Assembly: GCF_038595055.1 (NCBI RefSeq)
Contig: NZ_CP152002.1
Location: 4,074,501-4,138,500, forward strand
Direction of reading: 5' to 3'
From: Paenibacillus sp. FSL R7-0345
GTDB lineage: Bacteria > Bacillota > Bacilli > Paenibacillales > Paenibacillaceae
Length of the DNA: 64,000 nt
The translations under genes and the position numbers were made by a program. Below, piece after piece: positions 43,763-53,253 of this stretch (position 1 is the first letter of the stretch; every line of letters starts with the position of its first letter). The notes below the pieces were generated by a model that saw nothing but the letters and a program-made list of their open reading frames with translations, had not been told where the DNA came from and made no database searches.

Positions 43763-44359
43763 TTATGCTGAATGAAACCGTTCGATAATCATCGGCTGCA
43801 GCTGTTTGCCCTGCAGAGCGGCATAGCAGGCTTCGGGAATAAGCTCCATGCGCGCTACGAGCGAATTGGGCTTGCCCTCAGGGTTATCCTGGCCGAACGG
43901 CACAAAATAAATATGTTTGGCTACCAGAAGCTTCGCAATATTCGCCGCATTCAGCCCCAGGCCGTCATTGGTCGAAATGGCCAGCACAAGCGGGCGGCCG
44001 TTGCGCATCTGCGACTTCGCAGCCATCAGAACAGGACTGTCTGTCATGGCGTTAGCCAGCTTGCTCGTCGTATTGCCTGTGCAGGGAGCTATTGTCAGCA
44101 CATCGAGCAGCTTGGATGGACCCAGCGGTTCCGCATCAACAATTGTAGAAATGATATCATTCCCCGTTATATCTTTCAACTGTTTTAGCCAATTTTCCGA
44201 AGTGCCGAACCGGGTGTCGGTATTCAGTACAGAGGCGGACACAATCGGCACCACGTTCGCTCCCCCGTCCATAAACCGCTGAATCTGCGGCATCACCTCA
44301 GCAAAAGTGCAGTGTGAGCCGGTAATAGCATAACCTACTGTTTTTCCGTGCCAATCCAT
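43763..44359 (-). CDS. dpaB: Dipicolinate synthase subunit B
   Basis: 198 residues. Flavoprotein-like fold beginning MDWHGKTVGYAITGSHCTFA with PCTGNTTSKLANAMTDSPVL. Starts 1 bp after the dpaA stop. With DpaA it oxidises dihydrodipicolinate to dipicolinic acid, the Ca2+ chelate of the spore core, in the mother cell. Confidence 0.96.
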   Translation of the reverse strand: MDWHGKTVGYAITGSHCTFAEVMPQIQRFMDGGANVVPIVSASVLNTDTRFGTSENWLKQLKDITGNDIISTIVDAEPLGPSKLLDVLTIAPCTGNTTSKLANAMTDSPVLMAAKSQMRNGRPLVLAISTNDGLGLNAANIAKLLVAKHIYFVPFGQDNPEGKPNSLVARMELIPEACYAALQGKQLQPMIIERFHSA

Positions 44360-45256
44360 TTATTGGTCCCCCTTAGTTAGAATCTCCTCCGAGATCGACT
44401 GCACCAGCGCGTTGCCCATAATCATCCCGGCACTTTTCGGGGCGACAATCCCGGGCAGCCCGGGTGCAAGAATCGCCTTAATGCCGCGTTTCTCCGCATA
44501 CCGGAAGTCACATCCGCCCGGCGCCGAGGCCAGATCAATAATGACGCTACTCTTGGGAACACGGGAAAGAATCTGTGCGGTAATAATCATGTTTGGTATC
44601 GTATTAAAAATCAGATCGGTGTCGCCCACCTGCTGCAGCAGGTCCCCGGTCATAAACGGCTTCCAGCCCATCTCTGCCGCCCGGGCAAAATGGTCCTGCT
44701 TCCTTACGCCCACCTTCACTATAGAGCCCAGCCCCTGCAGCGCCCTTGCCATGGTAAAGCCGGTACGCCCCATCCCGAGCACCATGGAGGTAGAGCCGTG
44801 AATGGTAAAATCAGTATTCTGAATAGCCATAACCAGCGCACCTTCCGCTGTCGGAATCGAGTTATAGATCGCCACATCGTCCCGGTTCAGCAGCTCGATG
44901 AGCTTGAGCTTATGCTTTGCGCACAGGCTGCGCAGATAGCTTTTAGCTATGCCGGTATATACTGTACAACCTGCCGGCAGGGCCGCAGCATGCTCCTCCA
45001 GCAGCTGCAGACGGCCGGATGAAAACAGTGCGTTGATATTCCCTTCCTCATCACAGCCTACTGTAGGCAGCACCAGCACATCCGCATTGCCGAGCAGCTC
45101 CAGTGACAGCTCCTCCAGGTTCACCCCCGGGCTAGGAGTTTCCCATTTCTCGAATCCCGCTGCGCTGACCGCCGCATCCATTTCCACACATTTTCGAATC
45201 ACTTCAAGCTGTCTCGCGTCCCCGCCCAGGAACACGATCCTGATGCCAGTAAGCAT
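44360..45256 (-). CDS. dpaA: Dipicolinate synthase subunit A
   Basis: 298 residues from ATG 45256 (MLTGIRIVFLGGDARQLEVI), with AAAGGAG 10 nt before; a GTG 27 bases upstream lies before that site. An NAD(P) Rossmann motif (GMGRTGFTMARALQGLGS, about 160) is in the second half. It lies downstream of a sigma-K-like promoter and before dpaB, as in spoVF of Bacillus. Confidence 0.95.
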   Translation of the reverse strand: MLTGIRIVFLGGDARQLEVIRKCVEMDAAVSAAGFEKWETPSPGVNLEELSLELLGNADVLVLPTVGCDEEGNINALFSSGRLQLLEEHAAALPAGCTVYTGIAKSYLRSLCAKHKLKLIELLNRDDVAIYNSIPTAEGALVMAIQNTDFTIHGSTSMVLGMGRTGFTMARALQGLGSIVKVGVRKQDHFARAAEMGWKPFMTGDLLQQVGDTDLIFNTIPNMIITAQILSRVPKSSVIIDLASAPGGCDFRYAEKRGIKAILAPGLPGIVAPKSAGMIMGNALVQSISEEILTKGDQ

Positions 45257-45297
45257 AGGGATGACGCTCCTTTCCACATACACTATCGACTATAAAG

Positions 45298-45326
45298 CAT
45301 CTTATGCCGGGTCCGGCGGATGGGTG
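45298..45326 (-). promoter_or_regulatory. Putative sigma-K promoter of dpaAB
   Basis: Minus strand CACC (45326-45323), 16 bp, CATAAGATG (45306-45298). This fits mACm-N16-CATAnnnTA except the last base. SpoVF of B. subtilis is sigma-K dependent. Confidence 0.65.
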
Positions 45327-45392
45327 AAAAGCGGAGAAGAATTCCTGGGCGTTAACCGTACATCACATTAAATCACTCAAAGCCTTAAAACG

Positions 45393-45441
45393 AAAAAAAG
45401 CTTGCAGACAGCGCCCGTCACAGGCGTTATCTGCAAGCTTT
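45393..45441 (-). terminator. Terminator of dut
   Basis: AAAGCTTGCAGA and TCTGCAAGCTTT, a 12 bp perfect stem, with an inner GCGCC/GGCG-type pair, and a T-run on the minus strand. It isolates dpaA from the upstream operon. Confidence 0.92.
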
Positions 45442-45470
45442 TGTATCACATTAAATCTAAACAGGCCGTA

Positions 45471-45917
45471 TTACTTTCCGGTGTGGCCAAAGCCGCCGGC
45501 GCCGCGCACTGTCTCAGACAGTTCTTCCACTTCCACCATGGTTACTGCGGGAACTGCCTGGAACACCATCTGCGCAATCCGCTCATTGCGGGCAATCGCA
45601 AACGGCTCCTGGCCGAGGTTAATCAGCAGCACTTTGATTTCGCCGCGGTAATCGGCATCGATCGTTCCCGGTGTATTCAGGCAGGTGATGCCATGCTTGA
45701 ATGCCAGCCCGCTGCGCGGCCGGATCTGTGCCTCCAGCCCGTCCGGCATCGCCAGGGCAATACCTGTAGGGATCAGGGCGCGCTCCCCGGGAGCCAGCAC
45801 TACAGGCTCTGCTACTGAGGCATGAAGGTCAAAGCCTGAAGCCTGCTCTGACATTTTGCGCGGCAGCTGCACATCCTCATTTCCCGGAAGCTTGTTAATT
45901 TGAACGTGATAAGACAA
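45471..45917 (-). CDS. dut: dUTP diphosphatase
   Basis: 148 residues from TTG 45917 ([19 protein letters not shown]), with AGGAG 8 nt before; ATG 45923 is only 2 nt from it. Five trimeric dUTPase motifs: [58 protein letters not shown]. It makes dUMP and lowers uracil in DNA. The start overlaps the end of the M16 gene by 23 nt, so translation is coupled. Confidence 0.94.
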   Translation of the reverse strand: MSYHVQINKLPGNEDVQLPRKMSEQASGFDLHASVAEPVVLAPGERALIPTGIALAMPDGLEAQIRPRSGLAFKHGITCLNTPGTIDADYRGEIKVLLINLGQEPFAIARNERIAQMVFQAVPAVTMVEVEELSETVRGAGGFGHTGK

Positions 45918-47160
45918 GATCATCTCTCCTAACATTGGCAATCGCTTTATCTGTTGAGCCGACCATCGCCAGTGCGAGAGGTTCAGCAAACATATGGTCC
46001 AGCAGCCGGTTCACATCGTCCATCGTTACCCGGCTGATTTTTTCAATCATATCGTCAAGTGTATCATGTCTTCCCAGCATCAGCTCGTTTTTACCGATCC
46101 GGTTCATCCGGCTGCTCGTGCTTTCCAGACTGAGGATCAGGCTGCCCTTGAGCTGCTCTTTCCCTTTTCTCAGCTCATCCTCACTGATGCCCTTTACAGC
46201 CAGCTCCTGCATCATTTCCTTGATCAGCTCTGTAACTTCCTTCGTCTGTTTGGGCGCAGTTCCCGCATACACGGTAAACAGGCCGCTGTCCACCTGGGAG
46301 CTGTGGTACGAATAAACAGAATAGGCAAGTCCGCGCTTCTCGCGGATCTCCTGGAACAGGCGTGAGCTCATTCCGCCGCCGACCGTATTGTTCAGCAGCA
46401 CCATCGGATACTGCAGCGGACCGCCGCTCTGGACGCCCGGCAGGGATATACAGATATGGTTCTGCTCGGTTTTTTTGCGGTGGAACAGCAGCCCGCCCTG
46501 ATAATCAGGCGCTGTCAGCTCCGGAGCCTGGCCATGATTGTCAAATGCGCCGAAATGGCGCTCCAGCAGTTCGATCAGTCCGTCGTTAATGTTCCCTGCT
46601 ACGCTGATCACTGTATTTTCAATCGTATACTGCTCTTTCATATAAGCATGCAGATCGTCAGGCGTCATTTCCAGCAGGCGCTCCTTGAGGCCTAGGATCG
46701 AATAAGCAAGCGGATGCTCCCCGTAGGCGGCGGCACTCATCAGATCATGCACCAGGTCATCCGGAGTGTCCTCGCACATGGCGATTTCCTCAAGAATGAC
46801 GTTCTTTTCTTTAGCCAGCTCTTCCGCGTCCATCTTTGAACGGAAAAACATATCCGACAGCACATCCACCGCAATCGGCAGATGCTCATCCAGCACTTTT
46901 GCATAATAGCAGGTATATTCCTTTGAGGTAAAGGCATTGACGTTGCCGCCAATCGCATCGAACTGTTCAGCTATATCCTTGGCGCTAAAGCGGCCGGTGC
47001 CTTTAAACAGCATATGTTCAATGAAATGCGAAATGCCGTTGTTTAAGGGATTCTCATTGCGCGAACCGGTTCTGACCCAGATTCCAAAGGAAACGGACCG
47101 GCCGGTAGGAATTTTCTCCGTCACTACTCGCAGGCCGTTCGATAACACTATTTTTTCCAA
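45895..47160 (-). CDS. mlpA: M16-family zinc peptidase MlpA/YmxG
   Basis: 421 residues with [11 protein letters not shown] (HxxEH, about 47-51) and the downstream [12 protein letters not shown]lu. Second domain motif [19 protein letters not shown]. Mitochondrial-processing-peptidase-like single-chain protease. It lies between ylxY and dut; in Bacillus mlpA follows pnp-ylxY. Confidence 0.93.
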   Translation of the reverse strand: MEKIVLSNGLRVVTEKIPTGRSVSFGIWVRTGSRNENPLNNGISHFIEHMLFKGTGRFSAKDIAEQFDAIGGNVNAFTSKEYTCYYAKVLDEHLPIAVDVLSDMFFRSKMDAEELAKEKNVILEEIAMCEDTPDDLVHDLMSAAAYGEHPLAYSILGLKERLLEMTPDDLHAYMKEQYTIENTVISVAGNINDGLIELLERHFGAFDNHGQAPELTAPDYQGGLLFHRKKTEQNHICISLPGVQSGGPLQYPMVLLNNTVGGGMSSRLFQEIREKRGLAYSVYSYHSSQVDSGLFTVYAGTAPKQTKEVTELIKEMMQELAVKGISEDELRKGKEQLKGSLILSLESTSSRMNRIGKNELMLGRHDTLDDMIEKISRVTMDDVNRLLDHMFAEPLALAMVGSTDKAIANVRRDDLVLSRSN

Positions 47161-47239
47161 TTGTACGTCCTCCTGGCATAGCCCTGTTTCTGTCCTGTCT
47201 TTTTATTAAGCGAATTTAATCCTACCAGAAAATAGCGGC

Positions 47240-48229
47240 TCACTCAACATCAGAGGGCAGCAGCCGCTCCGCTGACAATGTCTCGCTGACGGTTCCGAGC
47301 TTCAGGCCTTTTGCCTTGACCGCCCGGATCATGCCTTTCAGCGCCTTGGAAGATGAGGCAGTGGGATGCATCAGCACGAGTGTCCCGGGCTCTGCCTTTG
47401 CGCTGATTTTGGCGATAATGCTGTCAGGTGCAGGATTGCGCCAGTCTACCGTATCCAGGGTCCAGAGCACCGTCTTCAGCCCGAGCGCCGCAGCGATCTC
47501 TACCGTCTCCTGATCAAAATCGCCTGACGGCGGGGCAAACCACTGATTGGTGACGCCCAGGCTCTCTTTTAACAGCAGCTGCGTCTTCTGAATTTCGGCG
47601 GTTGCTCTGGCTCTGCTCAATGTACTCATATTCGGATGAGTGTAAGCATGGTTTTCCATCTCATGCCCGCGCTTCTGCATTTCGGCCGCAAGCTCCTTGT
47701 TTTTGCTCAGCCAGCTGCCGTCCAGAAAAAAGGTCACCTTCACCTGTTCCTCATCCAGGATATCAAGCATCGGCTTAATATACTCATTGCCCCAGGCCAC
47801 ATTGATCATGAAGGCTACCATAGGTTTGGCCGGATTGCCGCGGTAGATCGGATAGGCTCCCAAATCATTTAAGGAAACCTTGGGCTGCTTCTGGCGGTAG
47901 ACCAGCTTTAACCCTTCTCCAGGCCCCTGCAGCAGGGTACTCCGGTAAGTAGCCTCTACATCTACCTCAAGACCGTTATAACCCGGAATAGCCTTCCATA
48001 CGCGGTCCACAGTGGCATCCACCGGCGGTGCGTTAAGCTCGGCTGCTTTTTGCTCAACCTGTGCCCGCAGATCTTTGCTCCCCTTCTTCTCGGGTATGGC
48101 AGCATTTACTGCCAGAGCATCCTGCGGCTTCAGCTGTGCCAGCATCTCCTTTACCGGCCCGTCGGTGCTGCCTATTCCGATTACAATAGCGATACAGGCC
48201 AGCACAAGGGCCGCCTTATCCGTTTTCAT
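47240..48229 (-). CDS. ylxY: YlxY polysaccharide-deacetylase-like protein
   Basis: 329 residues. Signal anchor at 5-22, then a NodB homology domain from about 130. The first motif, TFDD in active enzymes, is MINVAWG here, so the catalytic base and a metal-ligand Asp are gone. The His motif ENHAYTHPNM (HxxxH) is kept, and WTLDTVDWRNP and LVLMHPTASS match later motifs. It is probably a non-catalytic or altered-activity sporulation protein, secreted or membrane-bound. Confidence 0.9.
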   Translation of the reverse strand: MKTDKAALVLACIAIVIGIGSTDGPVKEMLAQLKPQDALAVNAAIPEKKGSKDLRAQVEQKAAELNAPPVDATVDRVWKAIPGYNGLEVDVEATYRSTLLQGPGEGLKLVYRQKQPKVSLNDLGAYPIYRGNPAKPMVAFMINVAWGNEYIKPMLDILDEEQVKVTFFLDGSWLSKNKELAAEMQKRGHEMENHAYTHPNMSTLSRARATAEIQKTQLLLKESLGVTNQWFAPPSGDFDQETVEIAAALGLKTVLWTLDTVDWRNPAPDSIIAKISAKAEPGTLVLMHPTASSSKALKGMIRAVKAKGLKLGTVSETLSAERLLPSDVE

Positions 48230-48327
48230 GCGTCTGTCCTCCCCGGCTAGATACGGTCTACACCGTCCCGCACAGCACGTACAGGACGCTTTGTCCCAGC
48301 CTATGCCCTAGCGAAGGGGATTATGAC

Positions 48328-48388
48328 AGCAAGAAGAAACGGCTTTGCCGTCCTTAAGGGATGGTATCCGTTTCTGCGCGAAATAGAA
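48328..48388. repeat. Dispersed hairpin repeat, copy 2
   Basis: A 61 bp element GCAAGAAGAAACGG...CCGTTTCTGCGCGAAATAG. Outer stem AGAAACGG/CCGTTTCT and inner CCGTCC/GGATGG. It matches 26422-26481. The 48230-48542 gap contains only this element and terminators. Confidence 0.75.
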
Positions 48389-48433
48389 GGATTATTTATG
48401 GTGTGCAGCATATAAACTCTTATATTTCAAAAT

Positions 48434-48452
48434 GACCCCACAGCGTGGGGTC
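48434..48452 (-). terminator. Second hairpin after pnp
   Basis: GACCCCAC-GCT-GTGGGGTC, followed by ATTTTG on the minus strand; backs up the terminator at 48478-48508. Confidence 0.65.
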
Positions 48453-48473
48453 TTTCCCTTTAGCATAAATATT

Positions 48474-48508
48474 AAAAAAGAGCCAGAATGCATAAGCTTC
48501 TGTCTCTT
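48474..48508 (-). terminator. Terminator of pnp
   Basis: AAGAGACAGAA pairs with TTCTGGCTCTT (one mismatch), then TTTTTT-AAT on the minus strand, 35 bp after the stop. Confidence 0.85.
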
Positions 48509-48542
48509 CTTCATACATATCCTTAGAACGGTATGTGAAGGC

Positions 48543-50645
48543 TTATGCCTTCGCTCCGCTCTCTGCAGTCAATACTGCCTTACGCGACAGGTTAACGCGG
48601 CCCTGCTGGTCGATTTCGGTTACTTTTACGGTAATGGTATCACCGATAGCAACAACGTCCTCTACCTTGGCTACGCGCTCTGTGGACAGCTGGGAAATGT
48701 GAACCAGGCCGTCTTTGCCGGGAATCAGTTCCACAAACGCACCGAACTTCTCAATACGGCGGACTGTACCCACATAGATTTCACCAACCTGAACTTCCTT
48801 CACAATACCTTCGATGATACCGCGGGCTTTCTGGATCATTGCTTCATCGGAAGATCCGATAAATACGCGTCCGTCCTGTTCGATATCGATCTTCACGCCG
48901 GTTTCTTCAATGATCTTGTTGATAATCTTGCCGCCTGCACCAATAACATCGCGGATTTTGTCCGGGTTGATGTTGATGATGATGATCTTAGGCGCATATT
49001 GGGACAGGCTAGGTCTTGGCTCAGAGATAGCTTCCATCATTTTGCCGAGGATGAACAAACGTCCTTCTCTGGCTTGCTCCAATGCTTCCTGCAGGATCTT
49101 ACGGTCAATACCGGCAATTTTGATATCCATCTGGATTGCTGTTACGCCTTCAGCAGTACCTGCTACTTTAAAGTCCATATCTCCGAGGTGATCTTCCATG
49201 CCCTGGATGTCTGTCAGGATCGAGACATGCTCTCCGTCTTTGATCAGACCCATTGCTACACCGGCTACAGGAGCCTTGATCGGTACGCCTGCATCCATCA
49301 TTGCGAGGATACTCGCACAGATACTTGCCTGGGAAGTCGAGCCGTTGGATTCGATGGCTTCCGATACCAGACGAATAGTGTACGGGAATTCTGTTTCACT
49401 AGGAATAACTTTGGACAAAGCGCGTTCTCCCAGTGCCCCGTGACCGATTTCCCGGCGGCCCGGTGCTCTCAGCGGACGGGCTTCCCCTACGCTGAACGGC
49501 GGGAAGTTATAGTGATGCATGAAACGTTTGGTTTCAGTCGGGTCGATTCCGTCGAGAATCTGTACATCACCAAGCGCACCAAGTGTACACACGCTGAGGA
49601 TTTGGGTCTGTCCGCGGGTAAAGAGTCCGGAACCGTGTGTACGCGGCAGCAGTGCTGTATCGCATTCAATCGGACGGATCTCATCCAGCTTACGGCCATC
49701 TGGACGCACTTTATCATGCGTGATCAGGCGGCGCACTTCATCCTTGACGATATCATGCAGTACTTCCTTAACATCCTTCAGCAGCTCAGGTGTTTCTATG
49801 TATTTCTCCACGAAATACTCCACTGTTTCACTGTTGATCAGATCGATAGCGTCCTGGCGCGCATGCTTCTCGGCGATTTTAACGGCTTCCACCAGACGGT
49901 CTCCGGCAAAAGCACGAACCTCAGTGTTTACGTCAGCATTTACCGCATGCAGCTTCACGGCCATTTTTTCTTTACCGGCTACTGCAACCAGTTCTTCAAT
50001 AACAGCAACGATCTTGCGGATTTCTTCATGTCCGAACATGATGGCTTCCAGCATCACGTCCTCAGGCACTTCATTCGCTTCCGCTTCCACCATCATAATG
50101 GCATCTTTAGTTCCGGCAACCACGACATAGATGTCGCTGGCTTCCTGCTGGGCAACGTCAGGATTAATGACAAACTCCCCATTGATCCGGCCGACAGCTA
50201 CTCCGCCGATTGGTCCGTCGAACGGCACATCGGAAATGCTCAGGGCAGCAGAAGTACCGATCATCGCAGCGATGTCAGGTGCACAATTCTGGTCCACGCT
50301 CATTACCATGTTCAATACTTGAACATCGTTACGGAATCCTTCTGGGAACAGAGGACGGATTGGACGGTCAGTCAGACGGCTGGACAAAATTGCCTTCTCA
50401 CTCGGTCTGCCTTCGCGCTTGATGAATCCGCCCGGAATTTTACCTACTGCATATAGTCTTTCTTCATAGTTCACAGTAAGCGGGAAAAAATCCAGATCCT
50501 TAGGCTCACTGGAAGCAGTGACTGTACACAAGACTGCAGTATCTCCGTAGCGGACCATTACAGCAGCATTTGCCTGTTTGGCAAGGCGCCCGGTTTCCAG
50601 CACAAGGCGTCTTCCGCCAAGCTGCATTTCTACACGTTGTTCCAT
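48543..50645 (-). CDS. pnp: Polyribonucleotide nucleotidyltransferase
   Basis: 700 residues. Two RNase PH domains, with [12 protein letters not shown] and active-site [21 protein letters not shown] domain ([19 protein letters not shown], about 560) and S1 domain ([20 protein letters not shown], about 620). Phosphorolytic 3'-5' exonuclease, competence and RNA decay factor. AAGGAGG precedes ATG; a perfect hairpin sits upstream in the leader. Confidence 0.97.
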   Translation of the reverse strand: MEQRVEMQLGGRRLVLETGRLAKQANAAVMVRYGDTAVLCTVTASSEPKDLDFFPLTVNYEERLYAVGKIPGGFIKREGRPSEKAILSSRLTDRPIRPLFPEGFRNDVQVLNMVMSVDQNCAPDIAAMIGTSAALSISDVPFDGPIGGVAVGRINGEFVINPDVAQQEASDIYVVVAGTKDAIMMVEAEANEVPEDVMLEAIMFGHEEIRKIVAVIEELVAVAGKEKMAVKLHAVNADVNTEVRAFAGDRLVEAVKIAEKHARQDAIDLINSETVEYFVEKYIETPELLKDVKEVLHDIVKDEVRRLITHDKVRPDGRKLDEIRPIECDTALLPRTHGSGLFTRGQTQILSVCTLGALGDVQILDGIDPTETKRFMHHYNFPPFSVGEARPLRAPGRREIGHGALGERALSKVIPSETEFPYTIRLVSEAIESNGSTSQASICASILAMMDAGVPIKAPVAGVAMGLIKDGEHVSILTDIQGMEDHLGDMDFKVAGTAEGVTAIQMDIKIAGIDRKILQEALEQAREGRLFILGKMMEAISEPRPSLSQYAPKIIIININPDKIRDVIGAGGKIINKIIEETGVKIDIEQDGRVFIGSSDEAMIQKARGIIEGIVKEVQVGEIYVGTVRRIEKFGAFVELIPGKDGLVHISQLSTERVAKVEDVVAIGDTITVKVTEIDQQGRVNLSRKAVLTAESGAKA

Positions 50646-50668
50646 AAAACCCCTCCTTGAATGGTAGT

Positions 50669-50694
50669 AAGCCTGCCATTATTGCCGCAGGCTT
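50669..50694 (-). other. Hairpin in pnp leader
   Basis: AAGCCTGC-N10-GCAGGCTT, 8 bp stem, about 10 nt before the pnp Shine-Dalgarno; no T-run. Could be a site of PNPase autoregulation, as known in E. coli. Confidence 0.6.
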
Positions 50695-50761
50695 TATCGT
50701 TGTTTCATAAAGTGAAATGAACTGAAAACCGTCTAACACCGGTTCTATATGTTCAACAAGC

Positions 50762-50800
50762 AAAAACGGCTTGTCCTCCATAAAGGTAAAATAGCCGTTT
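50762..50800 (-). terminator. Terminator of rpsO
   Basis: AAACGGCT/AGCCGTTT stem followed by TTTTTG on the minus strand. Confidence 0.8.
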
Positions 50801-50934
50801 GTGCGAATCATATCCTTTTTACAACTGGAAAAATCTCCGTAAATTTTCAAAAAGCAACCCGGCTGTCCCGTTGTCGATCGTAAGAAGGACATACGGTATA
50901 CAACCAGGCTGCTTTAAAGTTACTCTTATGGAAA

Positions 50935-51204
50935 TTAGCGACGCAATCCCAGTTTTTCGATCAGGGCGCTGTAACGTCTGATGTCTTTGTTCTTCAAATA
51001 CGCCAGCAGTTTACGACGTTGTCCAACCATCTTCAGCAGTCCGCGACGGGAATGATGATCCTTCTTGTGCGTACGCAAGTGGTCAGTCAAATTAACGATG
51101 TTCTCCGTAAGGATAGCAACTTGCACCTCAGGGGATCCTGTATCGGATTCGTGAGTTTTGTGCTCGTCGATCAATTGGTGTTTACGTTCTTGAGTCAATG
51201 CCAT
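50935..51204 (-). CDS. rpsO: 30S ribosomal protein S15
   Basis: 89 residues from ATG 51204 ([20 protein letters not shown]), with GGAGGTG upstream. [15 protein letters not shown] and [20 protein letters not shown] are diagnostic. It binds 16S rRNA and begins platform assembly. Own promoter and leader; in E. coli and Geobacillus S15 represses its own mRNA. Confidence 0.98.
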   Translation of the reverse strand: MALTQERKHQLIDEHKTHESDTGSPEVQVAILTENIVNLTDHLRTHKKDHHSRRGLLKMVGQRRKLLAYLKNKDIRRYSALIEKLGLRR

Positions 51205-51256
51205 CCTGTTCACCTCCTTCATTATAATCGCCAGTAGCCTCGTCACCGTCGGTGAG

Positions 51257-51303
51257 AACGTGCAACCAAGCTAAGGTTATGATGCTGTCATTCCAGCAAC
51301 GTT
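51257..51303 (-). promoter_or_regulatory. Candidate S15 autoregulatory leader
   Basis: The rpsO leader (about 95 nt) has AACGT/ACGTT closing pairs enclosing a GCTG-GAATGA-CAGC hairpin, and a TCACC-GAC-GGTGA hairpin next to it. The layout resembles a multi-branched S15 target, but the match to known motifs was not tested. Confidence 0.4.
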
Positions 51304-51307
51304 AATC

Positions 51308-51336
51308 AGTATAGCATCTTCGAAGGCAAAAGTAAA
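51308..51336 (-). promoter_or_regulatory. rpsO promoter
   Basis: Minus strand TTTACT (51336-51331), 17 bp, TATACT (51313-51308). Confidence 0.7.
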
Positions 51337-51352
51337 CGCATGTCCGATAATA

Positions 51353-52312
51353 TTATGAAGAATAACCCAGCAGCTCTTTTGCTGTCCCGGCATCCTTCGC
51401 AATCTGCGAGATCAGCGCGTCAATCGACTCGAACTTCCGTTCAGGTCGGATGAAGGCTTCAAGCTCGACCTTCAGCTCCTGTCCGTAAATGTCTGAGGCG
51501 AAATCGAACAGATGCACCTCAAAGCTTGGCGCCGCCATCCCGTCATGGAAGGTAGGCTTAACACCGACATTCATGACTCCGTACAGGATTTCATCCTTAT
51601 AGAAAACCCTAACGGCATAAACTCCCTTAGCCGGTATCACATAGCGGTCTTCAAGCTGAAGATTGGCTGTCGGGAATCCGATGGTCCGTCCGCGCTTCTC
51701 ACCATGCCCGACAATTCCGCGCAGATGATACGGGCGACCGAACCAGCTGTTTGCAAGAGTCAGATCACCGCTGTGCAGGCTTCTCCGGATTCCCGAGCTG
51801 CTTACCTTCTCCCCGTTAAGCAGGAATGGCGGAACCGTCTCTACGCTCATTGATCCCTGCCCAAGTTCACGCAGCATGTCCGCATCCCCTTCGCCCAGAT
51901 AACCGAAGCGGAAATCAAAACCGACTACGGCGGTTACAATCTGCAGCGGCAGCAGCATCACGGACACGAAATCCTGCGGACTGACCCGGGAGAGCTGCTC
52001 ATTAAATTCTATTATATACAAAATATCGACACCCATACCGGCCAGAACTTCCTGCTTGTCTTTAGACGGGGTCAAATATCCATCATAATCGCCTTTGCCC
52101 ATAACATCCTTGGGATGAGGATGAAAGGTCATCACTGCAGCCGGAATGCCTTGTCTGCGGGCCAGAGCAACAGCGGATGTAATGACGCTGGCATGTCCCC
52201 GGTGCAGCCCGTCGAACTGTCCCAGAGCGGCTACTTGTGGCTGAGCCCACTCCGCTGCAGTCTCCGGCAGTATTGGATAGCTTAAGGTTACGGTTCTCAC
52301 GCTGTTTTTCAC
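51353..52312 (-). CDS. ribF: Riboflavin kinase/FAD synthetase
   Basis: 319 residues. N-terminal nucleotidyltransferase (ALGQFDGLHRGHASVI, about 30-45; SSSGIRRSL) and C-terminal kinase (GEKRGRTIGFPTANL). It makes FMN and FAD. No FMN riboswitch is seen; it is in the rimP-ribF operon right after truB. Confidence 0.96.
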   Translation of the reverse strand: MKNSVRTVTLSYPILPETAAEWAQPQVAALGQFDGLHRGHASVITSAVALARRQGIPAAVMTFHPHPKDVMGKGDYDGYLTPSKDKQEVLAGMGVDILYIIEFNEQLSRVSPQDFVSVMLLPLQIVTAVVGFDFRFGYLGEGDADMLRELGQGSMSVETVPPFLLNGEKVSSSGIRRSLHSGDLTLANSWFGRPYHLRGIVGHGEKRGRTIGFPTANLQLEDRYVIPAKGVYAVRVFYKDEILYGVMNVGVKPTFHDGMAAPSFEVHLFDFASDIYGQELKVELEAFIRPERKFESIDALISQIAKDAGTAKELLGYSS

Positions 52313-52338
52313 CTACAATTCACAAATAAGATTCATAA

Positions 52339-53253
52339 TTAGCGCTGTGCAAATACTTTAACCGGAGCAATGGCTCTCATCTCATCCAGCTTGTAAATAC
52401 CGAGAAACTCGCCTGCAGTGTCATACAGCCGGAAATCGCCGTTATCCTTCACCTCAGGCACTACAAACCGGAGGGATAGTCGCTGTCCCTGCAGGGCAGC
52501 CATTTTCTTCTCATCACTGACTGTATGCCGGGGCAGGTGGGAGATGGCTTCATCCGCAGCAATCAGATGCTGCTGCAGCGTACCGTTGTCCTTGTGCTCC
52601 GCAATCTGTTCAAGTGTCAGACAGTGGCTGGCAGAGATTCCGGCAGACATCGTACGTGTGAGTTCAACCATAACGCCGGGCAGTCCAAGCGCACGGCCGA
52701 TATCGACACATAGCGTACGGATATAAGTCCCTTTAGAGCAAAGTACACGGAAGGTAATGTCAGGATAATTGCCGTTCCAGACCATATCCTTCATTTCAAT
52801 CTCATAGATTTCCACTTCCCTGCTCTTGCGCTCGACTGTCTTGCCTTCTCTGGCCAGCTCATAAAGACGTTTACCGTCAACCTTGACCGCCGAGTACATA
52901 GGCGGCACCTGTGAGATAACCCCTTTGAACGATTCCAGTACAGCCAACACTTCAGCCTCGGTAACCTGTACTTCCTCTACTGATTCCGTAATTGTCCCTG
53001 TCATATCCTCGGTATCGCTCGACAGGCCCAGACGCAGTGTCGCTACATATTCCTTGGGAAGCTCTTGTATGTACTCCACTACCCGGGTGGCCCGTCCAAG
53101 ACACAGCGGCAGCACACCGGTCACTTGCGGATCCAGTGTCCCGGTGTGGCCAATCCGCTTCATACCAAGAATGCGCCGCGCTTTGGCAACCACATCATGA
53201 GATGTAAAGCCTGCCGGCTTAAATACCGCCAGTACACCAGTAAGCTCGCTCAT
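52339..53253 (-). CDS. truB: tRNA pseudouridine synthase B
   Basis: 304 residues. Catalytic Asp in GHTGTLDPQVTGVLPLCLG (about 37-55), KVDGKRLYELAREG, CSKGTYIRTLC and a C-terminal domain. It makes pseudouridine 55 in tRNAs. The ATG overlaps the nrnA stop by 4 bp. Confidence 0.97.
   Translation of the reverse strand: MSELTGVLAVFKPAGFTSHDVVAKARRILGMKRIGHTGTLDPQVTGVLPLCLGRATRVVEYIQELPKEYVATLRLGLSSDTEDMTGTITESVEEVQVTEAEVLAVLESFKGVISQVPPMYSAVKVDGKRLYELAREGKTVERKSREVEIYEIEMKDMVWNGNYPDITFRVLCSKGTYIRTLCVDIGRALGLPGVMVELTRTMSAGISASHCLTLEQIAEHKDNGTLQQHLIAADEAISHLPRHTVSDEKKMAALQGQRLSLRFVVPEVKDNGDFRLYDTAGEFLGIYKLDEMRAIAPVKVFAQR

Noticed and set aside
48432..50456. 674-codon open frame on the plus strand
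   Set aside because: Exact antisense of pnp in a GC-biased codon phase; no family features, no ribosome binding site.
52313..52338. FMN riboswitch before ribF
   Set aside because: Only 26 bp separate truB and ribF; no aptamer possible.
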